Source of the DNA: Methanothrix sp.
GTDB taxonomy: Archaea; Halobacteriota; Methanosarcinia; Methanotrichales; Methanotrichaceae
Direction: 5' to 3'
Assembly: GCA_029907715.1 (NCBI GenBank)
Contig: JARYLI010000014.1
Span: 1 to 41,225 of the forward strand
DNA length: 41,225 nucleotides
The notes below the pieces were generated by a model. The model worked only from the letters and a program-made list of their open reading frames with translations, was not told the origin of the DNA and did not search any database. The translations under genes were made by a program, and so were the position numbers. Shown here one piece after another: positions 6,930 to 14,991 of this stretch (positions are counted from its first letter, which is position 1; each line of letters starts with the position of its first letter).

Positions 6930-8622
6930 GGTCCTAAGAAGGGACGGTCCGGCGCGCCTTGGCAGGCTGGTGCTCGATCGGAACATCACAACGCCCTGCA
7001 TCCTGTCGCCAGAGGACTATGTGAGCGCTGGGAGCGTCTTCAGGTACAGGAACCTCGACGAGGCGAGGGATGCCATGAGATCCCTGGCGGGGTCCCTGCC
7101 GGAGGGGAGGCTGGTCATTCTTCCGCATCCATCAGATGTGGCTCAGGATATCGATATGGATATCGAGGGGCCAAGGGCTCTGGTCACAGACATCTCCTCT
7201 GTTCAGAGAGACGTTCAGAAGGATGCGGACGTGTATGTTCTCAGGGCGGCCGGGACCATCGCAGGCGCGAGGGATCTGGTCGATACGCTGATAGGTATAC
7301 GTGAATCGATACCCCCCGACTCCGCGCTCTACACCCCTGCGCTCGCAACCCCATCGAATCTCTCACTGCTGGTGTACCTGGGCGTGGATATCGTTGACTC
7401 TGTCAGGGTGGAGATGGACGGCCACTACGGCAGGTATCATACAAGGGATGGAGTCTTCCAGAGAGATGAGATCTCTGAGATTCCGTGCAGGTGCGAGCAC
7501 TGCTCCTCCGGAGAGACAGCAGCACACAACATACTGAAGCTCGAGGAGGAGCTGGTGTGGGTCAGGGAGTGCATCAGGTCTGGCACTCTGAGAGATTACG
7601 TGGAGCGCCAGGTCAGGTGTGTGCCGTGGATGACTGCGGCGCTCCGGCTGGCGGACATGCAGGAGCGGTACCTGGAGCGCAGGACGCCGACGCACAGGGG
7701 GAGTGTGATGTATGCGAACACATCCGAGTCGCTCCACAGGGTTGAGGTCAGGCGATTCGTGAGCAGAGTGCTCACCAGGTACAGGCCGCCGGAGAGCGAT
7801 GTTCTTCTCCTGCTTCCATGCTCTGCCCGGAAGCCCTACTCAAAGTCGAGGAGCCACAGGCTCTTCCGCTCTGTCATGGGAGGGATGCGGAGATTCGTCC
7901 ACGAGCTCATCCTGACCTCGCCGCTCGCGATAGTGCCAAGGGAGCTCGAGGATGTGTACCCGGCGGCGCACTACGACACGCCCGTGACAGGCGTGTGGGA
8001 TTTAGAGGAGAGGGCGTGGGTCATCAACTCCCTCAAATCGTACCTGGAGAAGCACAGGTACTCACGCATCGTTGCGCATCTTGAAGGAGAGCTCTGCGAG
8101 GCGCTTCGTGATGGCGGGATCGACGCGGTATACACAGGTGGGGGAACAGGGCCGGAGGAGCTTGAGAGGCTCAGAGAGGCGCTGGAGGTGGCGTGCACGG
8201 ATGCAAGGCCGATCTGGAACCTCAGGCTCCAGGAGTTCAGGGCGAAGGCAGACTACTGCTTCGGAGCCGGTGCGGGAGATGCTCTAATTCAGGGCGCGAG
8301 GGTTAAGGGGAACAGGCTCTTCGATTCATCAGGGAGATCGCTCGCATCGATCAGCAACGGCAGGCCTGCGCTCACGCTGGAGGGGGCGCGGAGGCTGCTG
8401 CCGCTCAACGTCTACAACGTCTGCATAGGTGATTTCATCCCCAGAGGATCGGTTCTTGCGCCGGGGGTGGTCGAGGCTGACGAGCAGATCCGGCCCGGGG
8501 ATGAGGTGATCGTTGTGAGCGATCGTTTCCTCGGGACAGGAAGGGCCAGGATGAGCGGATGGGAGATGGTCGCCTCCAGGCGCGGCGTGGCGGTGGAGCT
8601 GCGAGAGGGGGCGGAGGTTTGA
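6916..8622 (+). CDS. arcS: Archaeosine synthase ArcS
   Basis: A 568-residue TGT-like protein that has lost the TgtA catalytic signature. It carries the ArcS core motif PCSARKPYSKSRSH (about residue 300) and a C-terminal PUA domain (about 490-568; RGSVLAPGVVEADEQIRPGDEVIVV). A CRCEHC site near residue 195 mirrors the TGT zinc site. ArcS acts on preQ0-tRNA, adding lysine; in many archaea a radical-SAM partner (RaSEA) then finishes archaeosine. No RaSEA gene is seen in this window. The 14-base overlap with tgtA indicates coupled translation of the two pathway steps. Confidence 0.93.
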   Translation: MRFFEVLRRDGPARLGRLVLDRNITTPCILSPEDYVSAGSVFRYRNLDEARDAMRSLAGSLPEGRLVILPHPSDVAQDIDMDIEGPRALVTDISSVQRDVQKDADVYVLRAAGTIAGARDLVDTLIGIRESIPPDSALYTPALATPSNLSLLVYLGVDIVDSVRVEMDGHYGRYHTRDGVFQRDEISEIPCRCEHCSSGETAAHNILKLEEELVWVRECIRSGTLRDYVERQVRCVPWMTAALRLADMQERYLERRTPTHRGSVMYANTSESLHRVEVRRFVSRVLTRYRPPESDVLLLLPCSARKPYSKSRSHRLFRSVMGGMRRFVHELILTSPLAIVPRELEDVYPAAHYDTPVTGVWDLEERAWVINSLKSYLEKHRYSRIVAHLEGELCEALRDGGIDAVYTGGGTGPEELERLREALEVACTDARPIWNLRLQEFRAKADYCFGAGAGDALIQGARVKGNRLFDSSGRSLASISNGRPALTLEGARRLLPLNVYNVCIGDFIPRGSVLAPGVVEADEQIRPGDEVIVVSDRFLGTGRARMSGWEMVASRRGVAVELREGAEV

Positions 8623-8683
8623 GAATGCAGACAAAGCAGTTTCATGAGAGACGTAAAACAATGAGACGTGCAGAATGAAAAGA

Positions 8684-8698
8684 GAAGGGGACCCCTTC
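8684..8698. terminator. Palindrome between convergent genes
   Basis: GAAGGGG-A-CCCCTTC is a perfect inverted repeat in the 78-base gap between the ends of arcS and the matrixin-like gene. It may terminate both, but lacks a T run. Confidence 0.3.
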
Positions 8699-8700
8699 AG

Positions 8701-9978
8701 TTAGGAGGGGGTACCGTATAGCTTCTGAATTCCTGCGATATCTCCTGTGCCCAGCGTCCATCGCGAGGTCCCGTCGTTGTATCCGTACATGATCTTGTCT
8801 CTGTTATTGTAGGCGTACAGATCCGCCAGACCCAGCGTGTGTCCGAGCTCGTGGAGGGCGATGGTCTGGATGTCATAGGTGTTGGTACCAGCTCCACCAC
8901 CAGCGCTTGTATCGATGCGCCAGTTCAGTCTGTTGTTATACCAGCAGTCGGACTCCACTGCTCTGTTGTAGGAATTACCGTCTGCACCTTTTACCTTAGA
9001 AGATGTTGTGTACCATGTAACGGTCATCGCTATTGTGTTCGTGGATAGACCTTTGGAGGTCCACATATGCACATTTTTGCCATCTCGCTTGGAATACAAT
9101 GCAAAATTCCGGTTGAAGCCTTTTGCAGCGGTGTTGACAGGGTCGAAAAGGTTCTCCGCAGCTGCACCATCCCAAGTACCCTCTGCAGCTTGAATTTGCG
9201 ATTTCACACGATCTGCAGAAATCCCGGCTGGTAAATCATTGATGTTGGAGGATACTATGATATCTATACCTGGATTGTTTATCCATCGATATCCGGTCAG
9301 GATGTATGTAGGCTCCGAAGTCTCAGAATCCGTTGCGACCTTTCCTCTTGCGTTCTGTGCGATTACGCCAAACTCTCCCATCTTCCTGCCATCTGAGGCA
9401 TACAGCGCGTGGACGCTGACAGCGGCGTCCTGGCCGAGTATTCCCTGGGTCAGCTCGCCGTTGAAGCACTGAGTTCCGAGGGCTGAGGCCTGGCCTGTGG
9501 TCATTGCCTGATCCGCGGCCACGGATGTGAGCGAGACGCTCATATCCCCGCCATCTCCCAGGAATCCTCCAGCCACTGTCATCTCGTTCTCGCCGCCGCT
9601 GGAGACCGTTGAGAACATCCCTGCAGATCCGCTGAGCGATGCTTGCATTCCGGACGCGACCTCTCCGCCAGAGGCATCGTCACTGGCCGCATAGCCCAGC
9701 GCGCCATCAGATGCCACTGTCCTGCTCACAGAGCCCGATCCGCTGGATACGCCCTCTTTGATCATGTTGCCGCCTGTTCCAGCAGCCGCAGACTGCCTGT
9801 TAAGCGTTCCATCTCCAAGCGTGCTGTGCGAGACGAATGATGCATCGTCACTGAGGCTGTACGTGCCATGTGCTGCTGCCGCACCATGGCTGCCGGCAGT
9901 GTCCACGGAGACCGATATCGCGCAGGCAGGAGCTGCAAGCAGCACGAAAAGCGCAACAAGTGTCGGTAAAGATCTCAT
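8701..9978 (-). CDS. Secreted matrixin-type zinc metalloprotease
   Basis: A 425-residue protein with a signal peptide (RSLPTLVALFVLLAAPACA). It has a long Ser/Gly/Ala-rich region (about residues 20-190) and a C-terminal metalloprotease domain. The zinc signature is HELGHTLGLAD (His376, Glu377, His380, Asp386), followed by a Met-turn (KIMYGY). The third ligand position is Asp rather than the usual His, as in some metzincins. The frame extends to 10011, but a TATA box at 10010-10020 covers that region. ATG 9978, with GGGAG before it, is the better start. It is probably a cell-surface or exported protease; the low-complexity part may be a sheath or wall anchor (inference). Confidence 0.85.
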   Translation of the reverse strand: MRSLPTLVALFVLLAAPACAISVSVDTAGSHGAAAAHGTYSLSDDASFVSHSTLGDGTLNRQSAAAGTGGNMIKEGVSSGSGSVSRTVASDGALGYAASDDASGGEVASGMQASLSGSAGMFSTVSSGGENEMTVAGGFLGDGGDMSVSLTSVAADQAMTTGQASALGTQCFNGELTQGILGQDAAVSVHALYASDGRKMGEFGVIAQNARGKVATDSETSEPTYILTGYRWINNPGIDIIVSSNINDLPAGISADRVKSQIQAAEGTWDGAAAENLFDPVNTAAKGFNRNFALYSKRDGKNVHMWTSKGLSTNTIAMTVTWYTTSSKVKGADGNSYNRAVESDCWYNNRLNWRIDTSAGGGAGTNTYDIQTIALHELGHTLGLADLYAYNNRDKIMYGYNDGTSRWTLGTGDIAGIQKLYGTPS

Positions 9979-10009
9979 GAGATCGACTCCCTTGCACTGA
10001 CTCCCACTC

Positions 10010-10020
10010 ATATATTTTAA
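10010..10020 (-). promoter_or_regulatory. TATA-like box of the matrixin-like gene
   Basis: On the minus strand this reads ttaaaatatat. It predicts transcription start near 9989, just ahead of the ATG at 9978, and argues against the longer 10011 start. Confidence 0.45.
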
Positions 10021-10115
10021 GATGATTGGATGTCCATATAAACTCAGCGCTCTCAGACATCCATACTAAAGCATTTTTCGAACCTCTCTGCACTGCTGAA
10101 GGGATTGTGCGGGCA

Positions 10116-10676
10116 TCACATCACAGGCCTCGGGTAGATCGTCTCATCCCTTGAGTAGTGTATCTCGAAGAACCTGCTTTTTGTGGAGCTGGCAGCAACC
10201 GCAGTCTCTCTGGATTCTGTCGCAGATTCACGGTTTCCTGAAACCGATGTGATGTTTCCGAGGAAGTGGGGATCCGGGTTTGTGAGCGTGGCTATGAAGC
10301 TGCCCCGCCATGCTCTGCCATCTGATGCTGCTGCTACGAAGCTGCCTCTCAGGAGCCCAGAATCCTGGCTGCTGCCTTTGAGGGAGATTATGAGAACACG
10401 CCTCCTGTACATTGTTGCTGTGATCTCGAAGCCCTGCGGGGCATATGTGCCCGTGATCCTCCCCTCCATCTGCTCCGGCTCCTCGATGTATGCATCTCCT
10501 GTTATCACGCCACCGTTCTGAATGATGGAAAGGATCGAGCCTCCGAGCATATCAGATGTGGTAGACCATGCGACATCGTACCTGAAGTCCCAGAGCCCGG
10601 TGATCCCTGCTGCCTGTGCGGGGAAGACCGAGACCAAGATCATCACAATCAGGGCAGCACCTCTGCTTACACTCAT
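10116..10676 (-). CDS. Secreted protein of unknown function
   Basis: A 186-residue protein with a signal peptide (GAALIVMILVSVFPAQAAG). The mature part looks like a small beta-barrel: ITGLWDFRYDV, GGVITGDAYIE, MEGRITGTYAPQGFEITATM, GSSQDSGLLRGSFVAA and WRGSFIATL. Alternating strands with repeated G-x-W/T-G motifs suggest a lipocalin-like or META-like fold, but this is a guess. The C-terminal 45 residues are polar. The TATA box at 10694-10708 places transcription start at or next to the ATG. Confidence 0.75.
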   Translation of the reverse strand: MSVSRGAALIVMILVSVFPAQAAGITGLWDFRYDVAWSTTSDMLGGSILSIIQNGGVITGDAYIEEPEQMEGRITGTYAPQGFEITATMYRRRVLIISLKGSSQDSGLLRGSFVAAASDGRAWRGSFIATLTNPDPHFLGNITSVSGNRESATESRETAVAASSTKSRFFEIHYSRDETIYPRPVM

Positions 10677-10693
10677 CGTCTGACCATTGGATG

Positions 10694-10708
10694 CTATTAT
10701 TTATAAGC
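10694..10708. promoter_or_regulatory. TATA box shared by two divergent leaderless genes
   Basis: The sequence ctattatttataagc reads as gcttataaataatag on the other strand. Its centre (about 10701) is about 25 bases from the minus-strand ATG at 10676 and 26 bases from the plus-strand ATG at 10727. One box thus appears to drive two leaderless transcripts. Confidence 0.55.
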
Positions 10709-10726
10709 TGCACCATGGGTGATTGC

Positions 10727-11914
10727 ATGGTGGAGATCAGGGATCCTGTTCACGGGTATGTGAAGATAGATGGTCTTTGTCTATCGCTGCTGGACGCCCC
10801 ACAGCTTCAGAGGCTTCGCTGGATCAGGCAGCTCGGGCTTGCGTCTCTCGTGTATCCAGGAGCTTCTCACTCCAGGTTCGAGCACAGCCTGGGCGCGTAT
10901 CATCTTGCTGTGATCCTCAGCGACCGGCTGGGGCTCAGCGATGATGACGCGATGAAAATAAGGGCTGCGGCGCTTCTCCATGACATCGGCCACGGTCCCC
11001 TCTCACATGTGACTGAGCCGATACTATCCAGGTACCTTCGCCGCGGGCACGAGAGCATCATGGATCTGCTCAGATCTGAGGAGATCCGCACCCGCCTTGA
11101 GGAGTACGGGATAACGCCTGAGGAGATACAGAGGCTCATAAAAGGCGGGACAGAGCTGGGGAAGATAGTCTCAGGCGAGATAGATGTGGACAGGATGGAT
11201 TATCTCATAAGAGATGCGCACTACACGGGCGTCGCTTATGGTGTGTTTGACCACCTCAGGCTCATGGAGAGGATGCACCTGTCAGGAGGCAGGCTCATGA
11301 TCGACTACGGGGGTGTGCATGCCGCAGAGTCACTTCTGCTCTCAAGACTGCTCATGCAGCCCACTGTGTATCAGCACCACGTATGCAGGATCTCCGAGTG
11401 CATGGTTGCAGGTGCGCTGAGATGCATGGTAGAGGATCTCCGCTATGACCCCTCATCACTTTTGAGAATGGATGACTTCGAGCTCTTTGCGGCCATGAGA
11501 TCCGCGGGAGGGTATGCAGCTGAGATCTCAGAGCGAATCAAGACCAGGCGGCTCTTCAAGAGGGCGCTCTACGTCGGCGCAGAGTCCCTGGAGTTCGTGC
11601 CAAAGGCTGGAAGTGAAAGGAGGCTTGCAGAGGAGATAGCATCAGAGGCTGGCGTCGATCAGAGGTACGTGCTCCTGGACAGCCCGCCGGTCCCTGAGGT
11701 CCCGGAGGGGAGGTTCCCGGTGATGATCAACACAGATGTTTTGCAGCTGCGCGAGGTCTCGCCTGTGATAAGGATGCTGGAGGACGCACACAGGGCGACC
11801 TGGAGGCTCGGCGTCTACACACTTCCAGAACACAGGGAAACTGTCGCAAGAGCAGCGGAGCGCTGCCTGGGGGCTAGAAAGCCCCCTGTCCAGCACACAC
11901 TCGATTCGCTGTGA
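10727..11914 (+). CDS. HD-domain phosphohydrolase (dGTPase/SAMHD1-like)
   Basis: A 395-residue protein of the COG1078 type. It starts MVEIRDPVHGYV and carries the HD metal site: His in HSRFEHSLG (about 48-53), His85-Asp86 in LLHDIGHGPLSH, and a distal Asp in EIDVDRMDYLIRDAHYTG (about 153-158). These proteins hydrolyse nucleoside triphosphates or related phosphoesters; the substrate here is unknown. The frame is open upstream to 10616 but overlaps the divergent gene. ATG 10727 fits the TATA spacing, with ATG 10715 an alternative. It stands alone on its strand. Confidence 0.88.
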   Translation: MVEIRDPVHGYVKIDGLCLSLLDAPQLQRLRWIRQLGLASLVYPGASHSRFEHSLGAYHLAVILSDRLGLSDDDAMKIRAAALLHDIGHGPLSHVTEPILSRYLRRGHESIMDLLRSEEIRTRLEEYGITPEEIQRLIKGGTELGKIVSGEIDVDRMDYLIRDAHYTGVAYGVFDHLRLMERMHLSGGRLMIDYGGVHAAESLLLSRLLMQPTVYQHHVCRISECMVAGALRCMVEDLRYDPSSLLRMDDFELFAAMRSAGGYAAEISERIKTRRLFKRALYVGAESLEFVPKAGSERRLAEEIASEAGVDQRYVLLDSPPVPEVPEGRFPVMINTDVLQLREVSPVIRMLEDAHRATWRLGVYTLPEHRETVARAAERCLGARKPPVQHTLDSL

Positions 11915-11915
11915 A

Positions 11916-11945
11916 CGCTCTTATGTGCTTAGCGACTTGGGGCAG
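11916..11945 (+). repeat. Short dispersed motif, copy A
   Basis: CGCTCTTATGTGCTTAGCGA and the following CTTGGGG match 17321-17347 at 23 of 27 bases, all differences being transitions. Weaker copies lie at 14946-14970 and 24378-24403. The rest of the 11915-12198 gap shows no convincing gene. Confidence 0.4.
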
Positions 11946-12198
11946 CGGTCTGGTCACTGGAAGCATCCGTCCGCTCTCCACGAGCGCATAGCAGACCAGT
12001 GCATCTTGCAGGTTATCAAATGGATATGGGCGCTGAATTCGCGGATCAAAACATTCAGATAAAGTAGGTTGTGGCCGTGATTCACTGAACTGGCTCCGCT
12101 GAACGGTATTCACCGGCAGCATGATGCATCTGCATGCGCATCTCGATGATGCGAGCACACAACAGAAAGGGGAGCTGAGGTTGAGGCCGGGGAGTTTT

Positions 12199-12444
12199 TC
12201 ACTCCTCTTCCTCTGTCGTCATGCTCTTTATGCCATTTGCAAGCTCAGCGATTATCGGCTCCATCGCGTCCCTGACATCCGGCCTGTACTTAACAAGCAT
12301 GTCTGTGATAAGCGGTATCCCTATGAACTTGAGTGTGCTGTTGAGCTCGGCCATCTCATCCGAGATCTCCGCGAGCAGAGATGCGATCTCCTCCAGGCTC
12401 TCCTTTATACTCTCCATGCCCTCATCTTTCGATTGCTTTGCCAT
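12199..12444 (-). CDS. Small acidic coiled-coil protein
   Basis: An 81-residue protein with a good ribosome-binding site (aaggtga) a few bases before its ATG. Residues about 8-35 (MESIKESLEEIASLLAEISD) form a strong amphipathic coiled coil. They are followed by a hydrophobic helix (FIGIPLITDMLVKY) and an acidic tail of Glu residues. It has no Cys or recognised domain. It looks like a soluble helical adaptor; the function is unknown. A TATA-like stretch (about 12474-12483) precedes it. Confidence 0.65.
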   Translation of the reverse strand: MAKQSKDEGMESIKESLEEIASLLAEISDEMAELNSTLKFIGIPLITDMLVKYRPDVRDAMEPIIAELANGIKSMTTEEEE

Positions 12445-12664
12445 ATGTTCACCTTGGCTGCAGCCTCTTGAGGTATAGTATTTGTATCTGACGAATGCCC
12501 GGCCTTTTACGGTATCTCATGGATGGCGGGATGGAGAACGGTAACTGAATCGATCCGGTTTGTTGGGGAGGCCAGCCAGCTGAGGGTGATCAGCTGGACG
12601 GAACTGCTCGAACAGGACCGGTGGAGCCAGCAGAGCTGTCATCGCGTGGATGTGTTTCACGGGA

Positions 12665-13198
12665 TCATGTCAGCCGGGAGAAACACTCCTTACACACGAT
12701 CTTGCCGTTCACAACCCTGCCCCTGATCTCCATGAAGCTCTCGCCGCACTCCTGACACCTTATGGAGGGATAAATCCTTGCTCTCGGAGGCTCGGGGATA
12801 TCCACCTCTCTCACTGAGAGTATGTTCTCCTCAGGAGCGCTCAGTATCGCTTCCATGGCCTTCGATCTCGCCTCCTCACCTCTTCCCGTGCTGAATATCT
12901 CCTGCAGGATCTCATCCCTGAAGTAGATCCTTATGGCCTTCCCGTCGCCCCTGTGGTAGAATGTGAAGACCTGCTTGCCGTTATCGACGAATATCAGGTT
13001 TCCCTTGCCGAAGGTGCATCCCAGCATCTCCTGAATTGCATCGACGCTGCATGAGTTGTTCTCGACAACCGCCACGAGCTCCTCGTCCTCGGATCTGCGA
13101 TAGTGGTTCATCACATATTTCGCCACCCTGTAGCCGATCGCGAGACCCGGGCACATATGGCCGTGAAACTCGACCGCTCTTTTTAAATCATCTTCCAT
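12665..13198 (-). CDS. FmdE-family protein with C-terminal zinc ribbon
   Basis: A 177-residue protein whose N-terminal domain is the FmdE/FwdE type: FHGHMCPGLAIGYRVA (residues 11-26), NNSCSVDAIQEMLGCTFGKGNL and FVDNGKQVFTFYHR. A C-terminal zinc ribbon follows (CQECGESFMEIRGRVVNGKI then CKECF). FmdE copurifies with molybdenum formylmethanofuran dehydrogenase in methanogens, but many homologues are not subunits of that enzyme. No fwd/fmd genes are nearby, so this is best named an FmdE-family protein, possibly binding a metal or molybdopterin-related ligand. It ends the minus-strand group 12199-13198. Confidence 0.88.
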   Translation of the reverse strand: MEDDLKRAVEFHGHMCPGLAIGYRVAKYVMNHYRRSEDEELVAVVENNSCSVDAIQEMLGCTFGKGNLIFVDNGKQVFTFYHRGDGKAIRIYFRDEILQEIFSTGRGEEARSKAMEAILSAPEENILSVREVDIPEPPRARIYPSIRCQECGESFMEIRGRVVNGKIVCKECFSRLT

Positions 13199-13394
13199 GG
13201 GTGTTAACTGATCACATCCATGACTTCAATCTGGCGATGGCACTTCGAGAGCTGAGCGCAGACGTTGAGCTCATCGGAGAAATGTGGATATGAAGAATGG
13301 GATATGCTGTGTGAAGCTGCAGGCGCAGCTATGGGACAAGCAAAGATATGAGAAGTCGTTTTGAGATCGCGATGCTATCGCTTGGGTGGATCAC

Positions 13395-13432
13395 GGTAGC
13401 GTATCAAATTACGAGGTCCATTGAATGCAACC
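13395..13432 (+). repeat. 38-bp direct repeat, copy 1
   Basis: It matches 13565-13602 at 33 of 38 positions, ending in the shared TCCATTGAATGCAACC. The start-to-start distance is 170 bases. Only two copies are present, so this is not a CRISPR array. Confidence 0.6.
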
Positions 13433-13454
13433 TGAGAGCCTGGTCCATACAACC

Positions 13455-13553
13455 GAGAATCACTAAAACCTGTTTTTTTGATATTAAATAGCATCTATAC
13501 AATTACTTAGCGACATGGGCAGATCGCAGAAAAGGGGGTTAATAGGAATACTC
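13455..13553 (+). repeat. Dispersed repeat, copy d (99 bp)
   Basis: It is nearly the exact reverse complement of 17549-17647. It includes the start ATGGGCAGATCGCAGAAAAG, a conserved MGRSQKR coding start seen in both copies. The sequences diverge after GGAATACTC. It is probably the 5' end of an insertion sequence. Confidence 0.7.
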
Positions 13554-13564
13554 AACCATCCGAA

Positions 13565-13602
13565 GGTGGCTTATCACATCACGAGATCCATTGAATGCAA
13601 CC
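13565..13602 (+). repeat. 38-bp direct repeat, copy 2
   Basis: Second copy of the 13395-13432 repeat; together they bracket the dispersed repeat at 13455-13553. Confidence 0.6.
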
Positions 13603-13673
13603 CGGCAGACCTCCTCTGTGAGATGGTCCTGATCCGGAAGATCTCTTCGGCGATTCGAGCCGCAACCATATCT

Positions 13674-14750
13674 TCAGGAGACATTACGCTGAATGCCCTG
13701 AACGAGCGCATCTCTTCTCTCTTTCAGACAGCTCATAACTTCATCCCTACCGGAGCCTGTTGCGAGAATCGAGAGCACAGGTTCCCCCGTCCCGATCACC
13801 GATCCTGGTGGGGGGACATCCGCTATGCATGGTGTTATCCTTCTGAGATCGCAATCTATACGGATGAGCTCGCTGGAGTAGAGGACAGCCCTGCCTGCGA
13901 AGCGCGTCTCTCTCTTCACCTCAGGTAAACGCCCATCAAAGGCGTTGAGATGCGCCTGGAACACTGAGATCCCTGTTGAGAGCTCCACGGAATCAAGACT
14001 GCCCTGGAAGCGCGGGTTAACCTCGATGACCACAGCGTCATTTTCTGTGAGAATGAAGTCGACGCCGTTCGAGCCGACGAGCCCGAGCCCTGCGACGATC
14101 TCCTCTGCGATGCGGGCGATTCGCCCTCTCGTATTCTCCTCCACATCCAGCGGCGTTATGTTTCCGCAGTATCTGAAACCATCCGCGTTCAGCCATGCTG
14201 CTCCTGAGAGCTGCTCATTGACAGCGATTGTTCTGGCATCCGAGCCGTCGCATATCACAGAGGCGCTTGCAGGAACCCCCTCGACGAACTCCTGGACGAT
14301 GTAACCAGGGGGAACTGCGCCTCCATCAAAGATCCTGCACCCGCAGCCACCGGCGCCGATCCTCGGCTTCAGCATCATCCTGCGATCGTCTGGTGGATCC
14401 CCATCCCATGTGTCTGGGTGCGGATACCCCCTCTCCTCAAGCCATCTCGCAAGCCAGAGCTTATCCGAGACCCTCAGAATCCGGTCCGGGCTGTTGTTCA
14501 TCACACTGTACCCATTTATGCGTACGGTCTCAACGCCCGGTCCCAGGACCACGGCATCTGGATCGACGCTCTCGATGATCGCATTTATCCTCTCAGCATC
14601 GAGTAGATCCTCGATATGGAGCCTGTGAGCCTCCACAGCCTCAACGAGATCGAGATCGCAGTAGCAGTCGGCAGCGACCACGGAGTATCCTGCCCTGAAG
14701 GCAGAGATGGCGATGTTCCGCACGCTCTGACCAATCACCAGTATTCGCAT
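13674..14750 (-). CDS. ATP-grasp carboligase-like protein (COG2232 type)
   Basis: A 358-residue protein with an N-terminal Rossmann-like domain (RILVIGQSVRNIAISAFRAG) and an ATP-grasp fold. Visible are the lid/phosphate-loop region MLKPRIGAGGCGCRIF, YIVQEFVEGVPASASVI and the Mg-binding end NDAVVIEVNPRFQGSLDSVE. Such enzymes join a carboxylate to an amine or thiol using ATP. Methanogen members occur in cofactor or amino-acid ligations, but the substrate cannot be read here. ATG 14750, with GGAGGA upstream, is better than the open frame to 14804. It lies near aTrm56 on the same strand, but 241 bases separate them. Confidence 0.82.
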   Translation of the reverse strand: MRILVIGQSVRNIAISAFRAGYSVVAADCYCDLDLVEAVEAHRLHIEDLLDAERINAIIESVDPDAVVLGPGVETVRINGYSVMNNSPDRILRVSDKLWLARWLEERGYPHPDTWDGDPPDDRRMMLKPRIGAGGCGCRIFDGGAVPPGYIVQEFVEGVPASASVICDGSDARTIAVNEQLSGAAWLNADGFRYCGNITPLDVEENTRGRIARIAEEIVAGLGLVGSNGVDFILTENDAVVIEVNPRFQGSLDSVELSTGISVFQAHLNAFDGRLPEVKRETRFAGRAVLYSSELIRIDCDLRRITPCIADVPPPGSVIGTGEPVLSILATGSGRDEVMSCLKERRDALVQGIQRNVS

Positions 14751-14945
14751 CAGATCCTCCGGATTCTCCTTTACATCAGATACAGCGGGTGGCGGAGGCC
14801 TCATCCTTCAGACAGGCAGGCTGGAAAGGGATGCTGATCACATCGATTTGCTCCTGCCCATTCTGAGAGCCTGACAGGAGCGGCACCGCCTCTATGAGTT
14901 CCTGGTGAACGAATGGGCGCTTCCAGCAGCCGCACTGCACGGCCT

Positions 14946-14970
14946 CCAGCTTGGCGAACACATAAGAGCG
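14946..14970 (-). repeat. Short dispersed motif, copy C
   Basis: On the minus strand it reads CGCTCTTATGTGTTCGCCAA, similar to the motifs at 11916 and 17321. It lies in the 241-base gap between aTrm56 and the ATP-grasp gene, where no convincing gene is seen. Confidence 0.3.
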
Positions 14971-14991
14971 AGGAGAAGTGCGAGGTGATTT

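Larger units (their letters stand above)
13199..13673. other. Gene-poor segment with nested repeats
   Basis: The 475 bases between the FmdE-like gene and the ATP-grasp gene hold a 38-bp direct repeat (13395-13432 and 13565-13602). Between its copies lies a 99-bp dispersed repeat (13455-13553). A frame starting at ATG 13515 (MGRSQKRGLIGIL...) begins inside the repeat and runs into the antisense of the ATP-grasp gene. It is probably an orphan IS start, not a working gene. Confidence 0.5.

Noticed and set aside
11874-12158. A 94-residue minus-strand ORF overlapping the HD gene end
   Set aside because: Composition and overlap with the HD gene suggest a chance frame, and it lacks a ribosome-binding site and recognisable domains.
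12523-12726. A 67-residue plus-strand ORF before the FmdE-like gene
   Set aside because: It runs into the antisense of the zinc ribbon of the FmdE-family gene and has no promoter or family support.
13395-13602. CRISPR array
   Set aside because: Only two imperfect 38-bp copies, 170 bases apart, with no regular spacers and no cas genes nearby.
13515-13928. A 137-residue protein starting MGRSQKRGLIGILN
   Set aside because: The start belongs to a dispersed repeat and the second half is antisense to the ATP-grasp gene, so it is most likely an orphan IS start.
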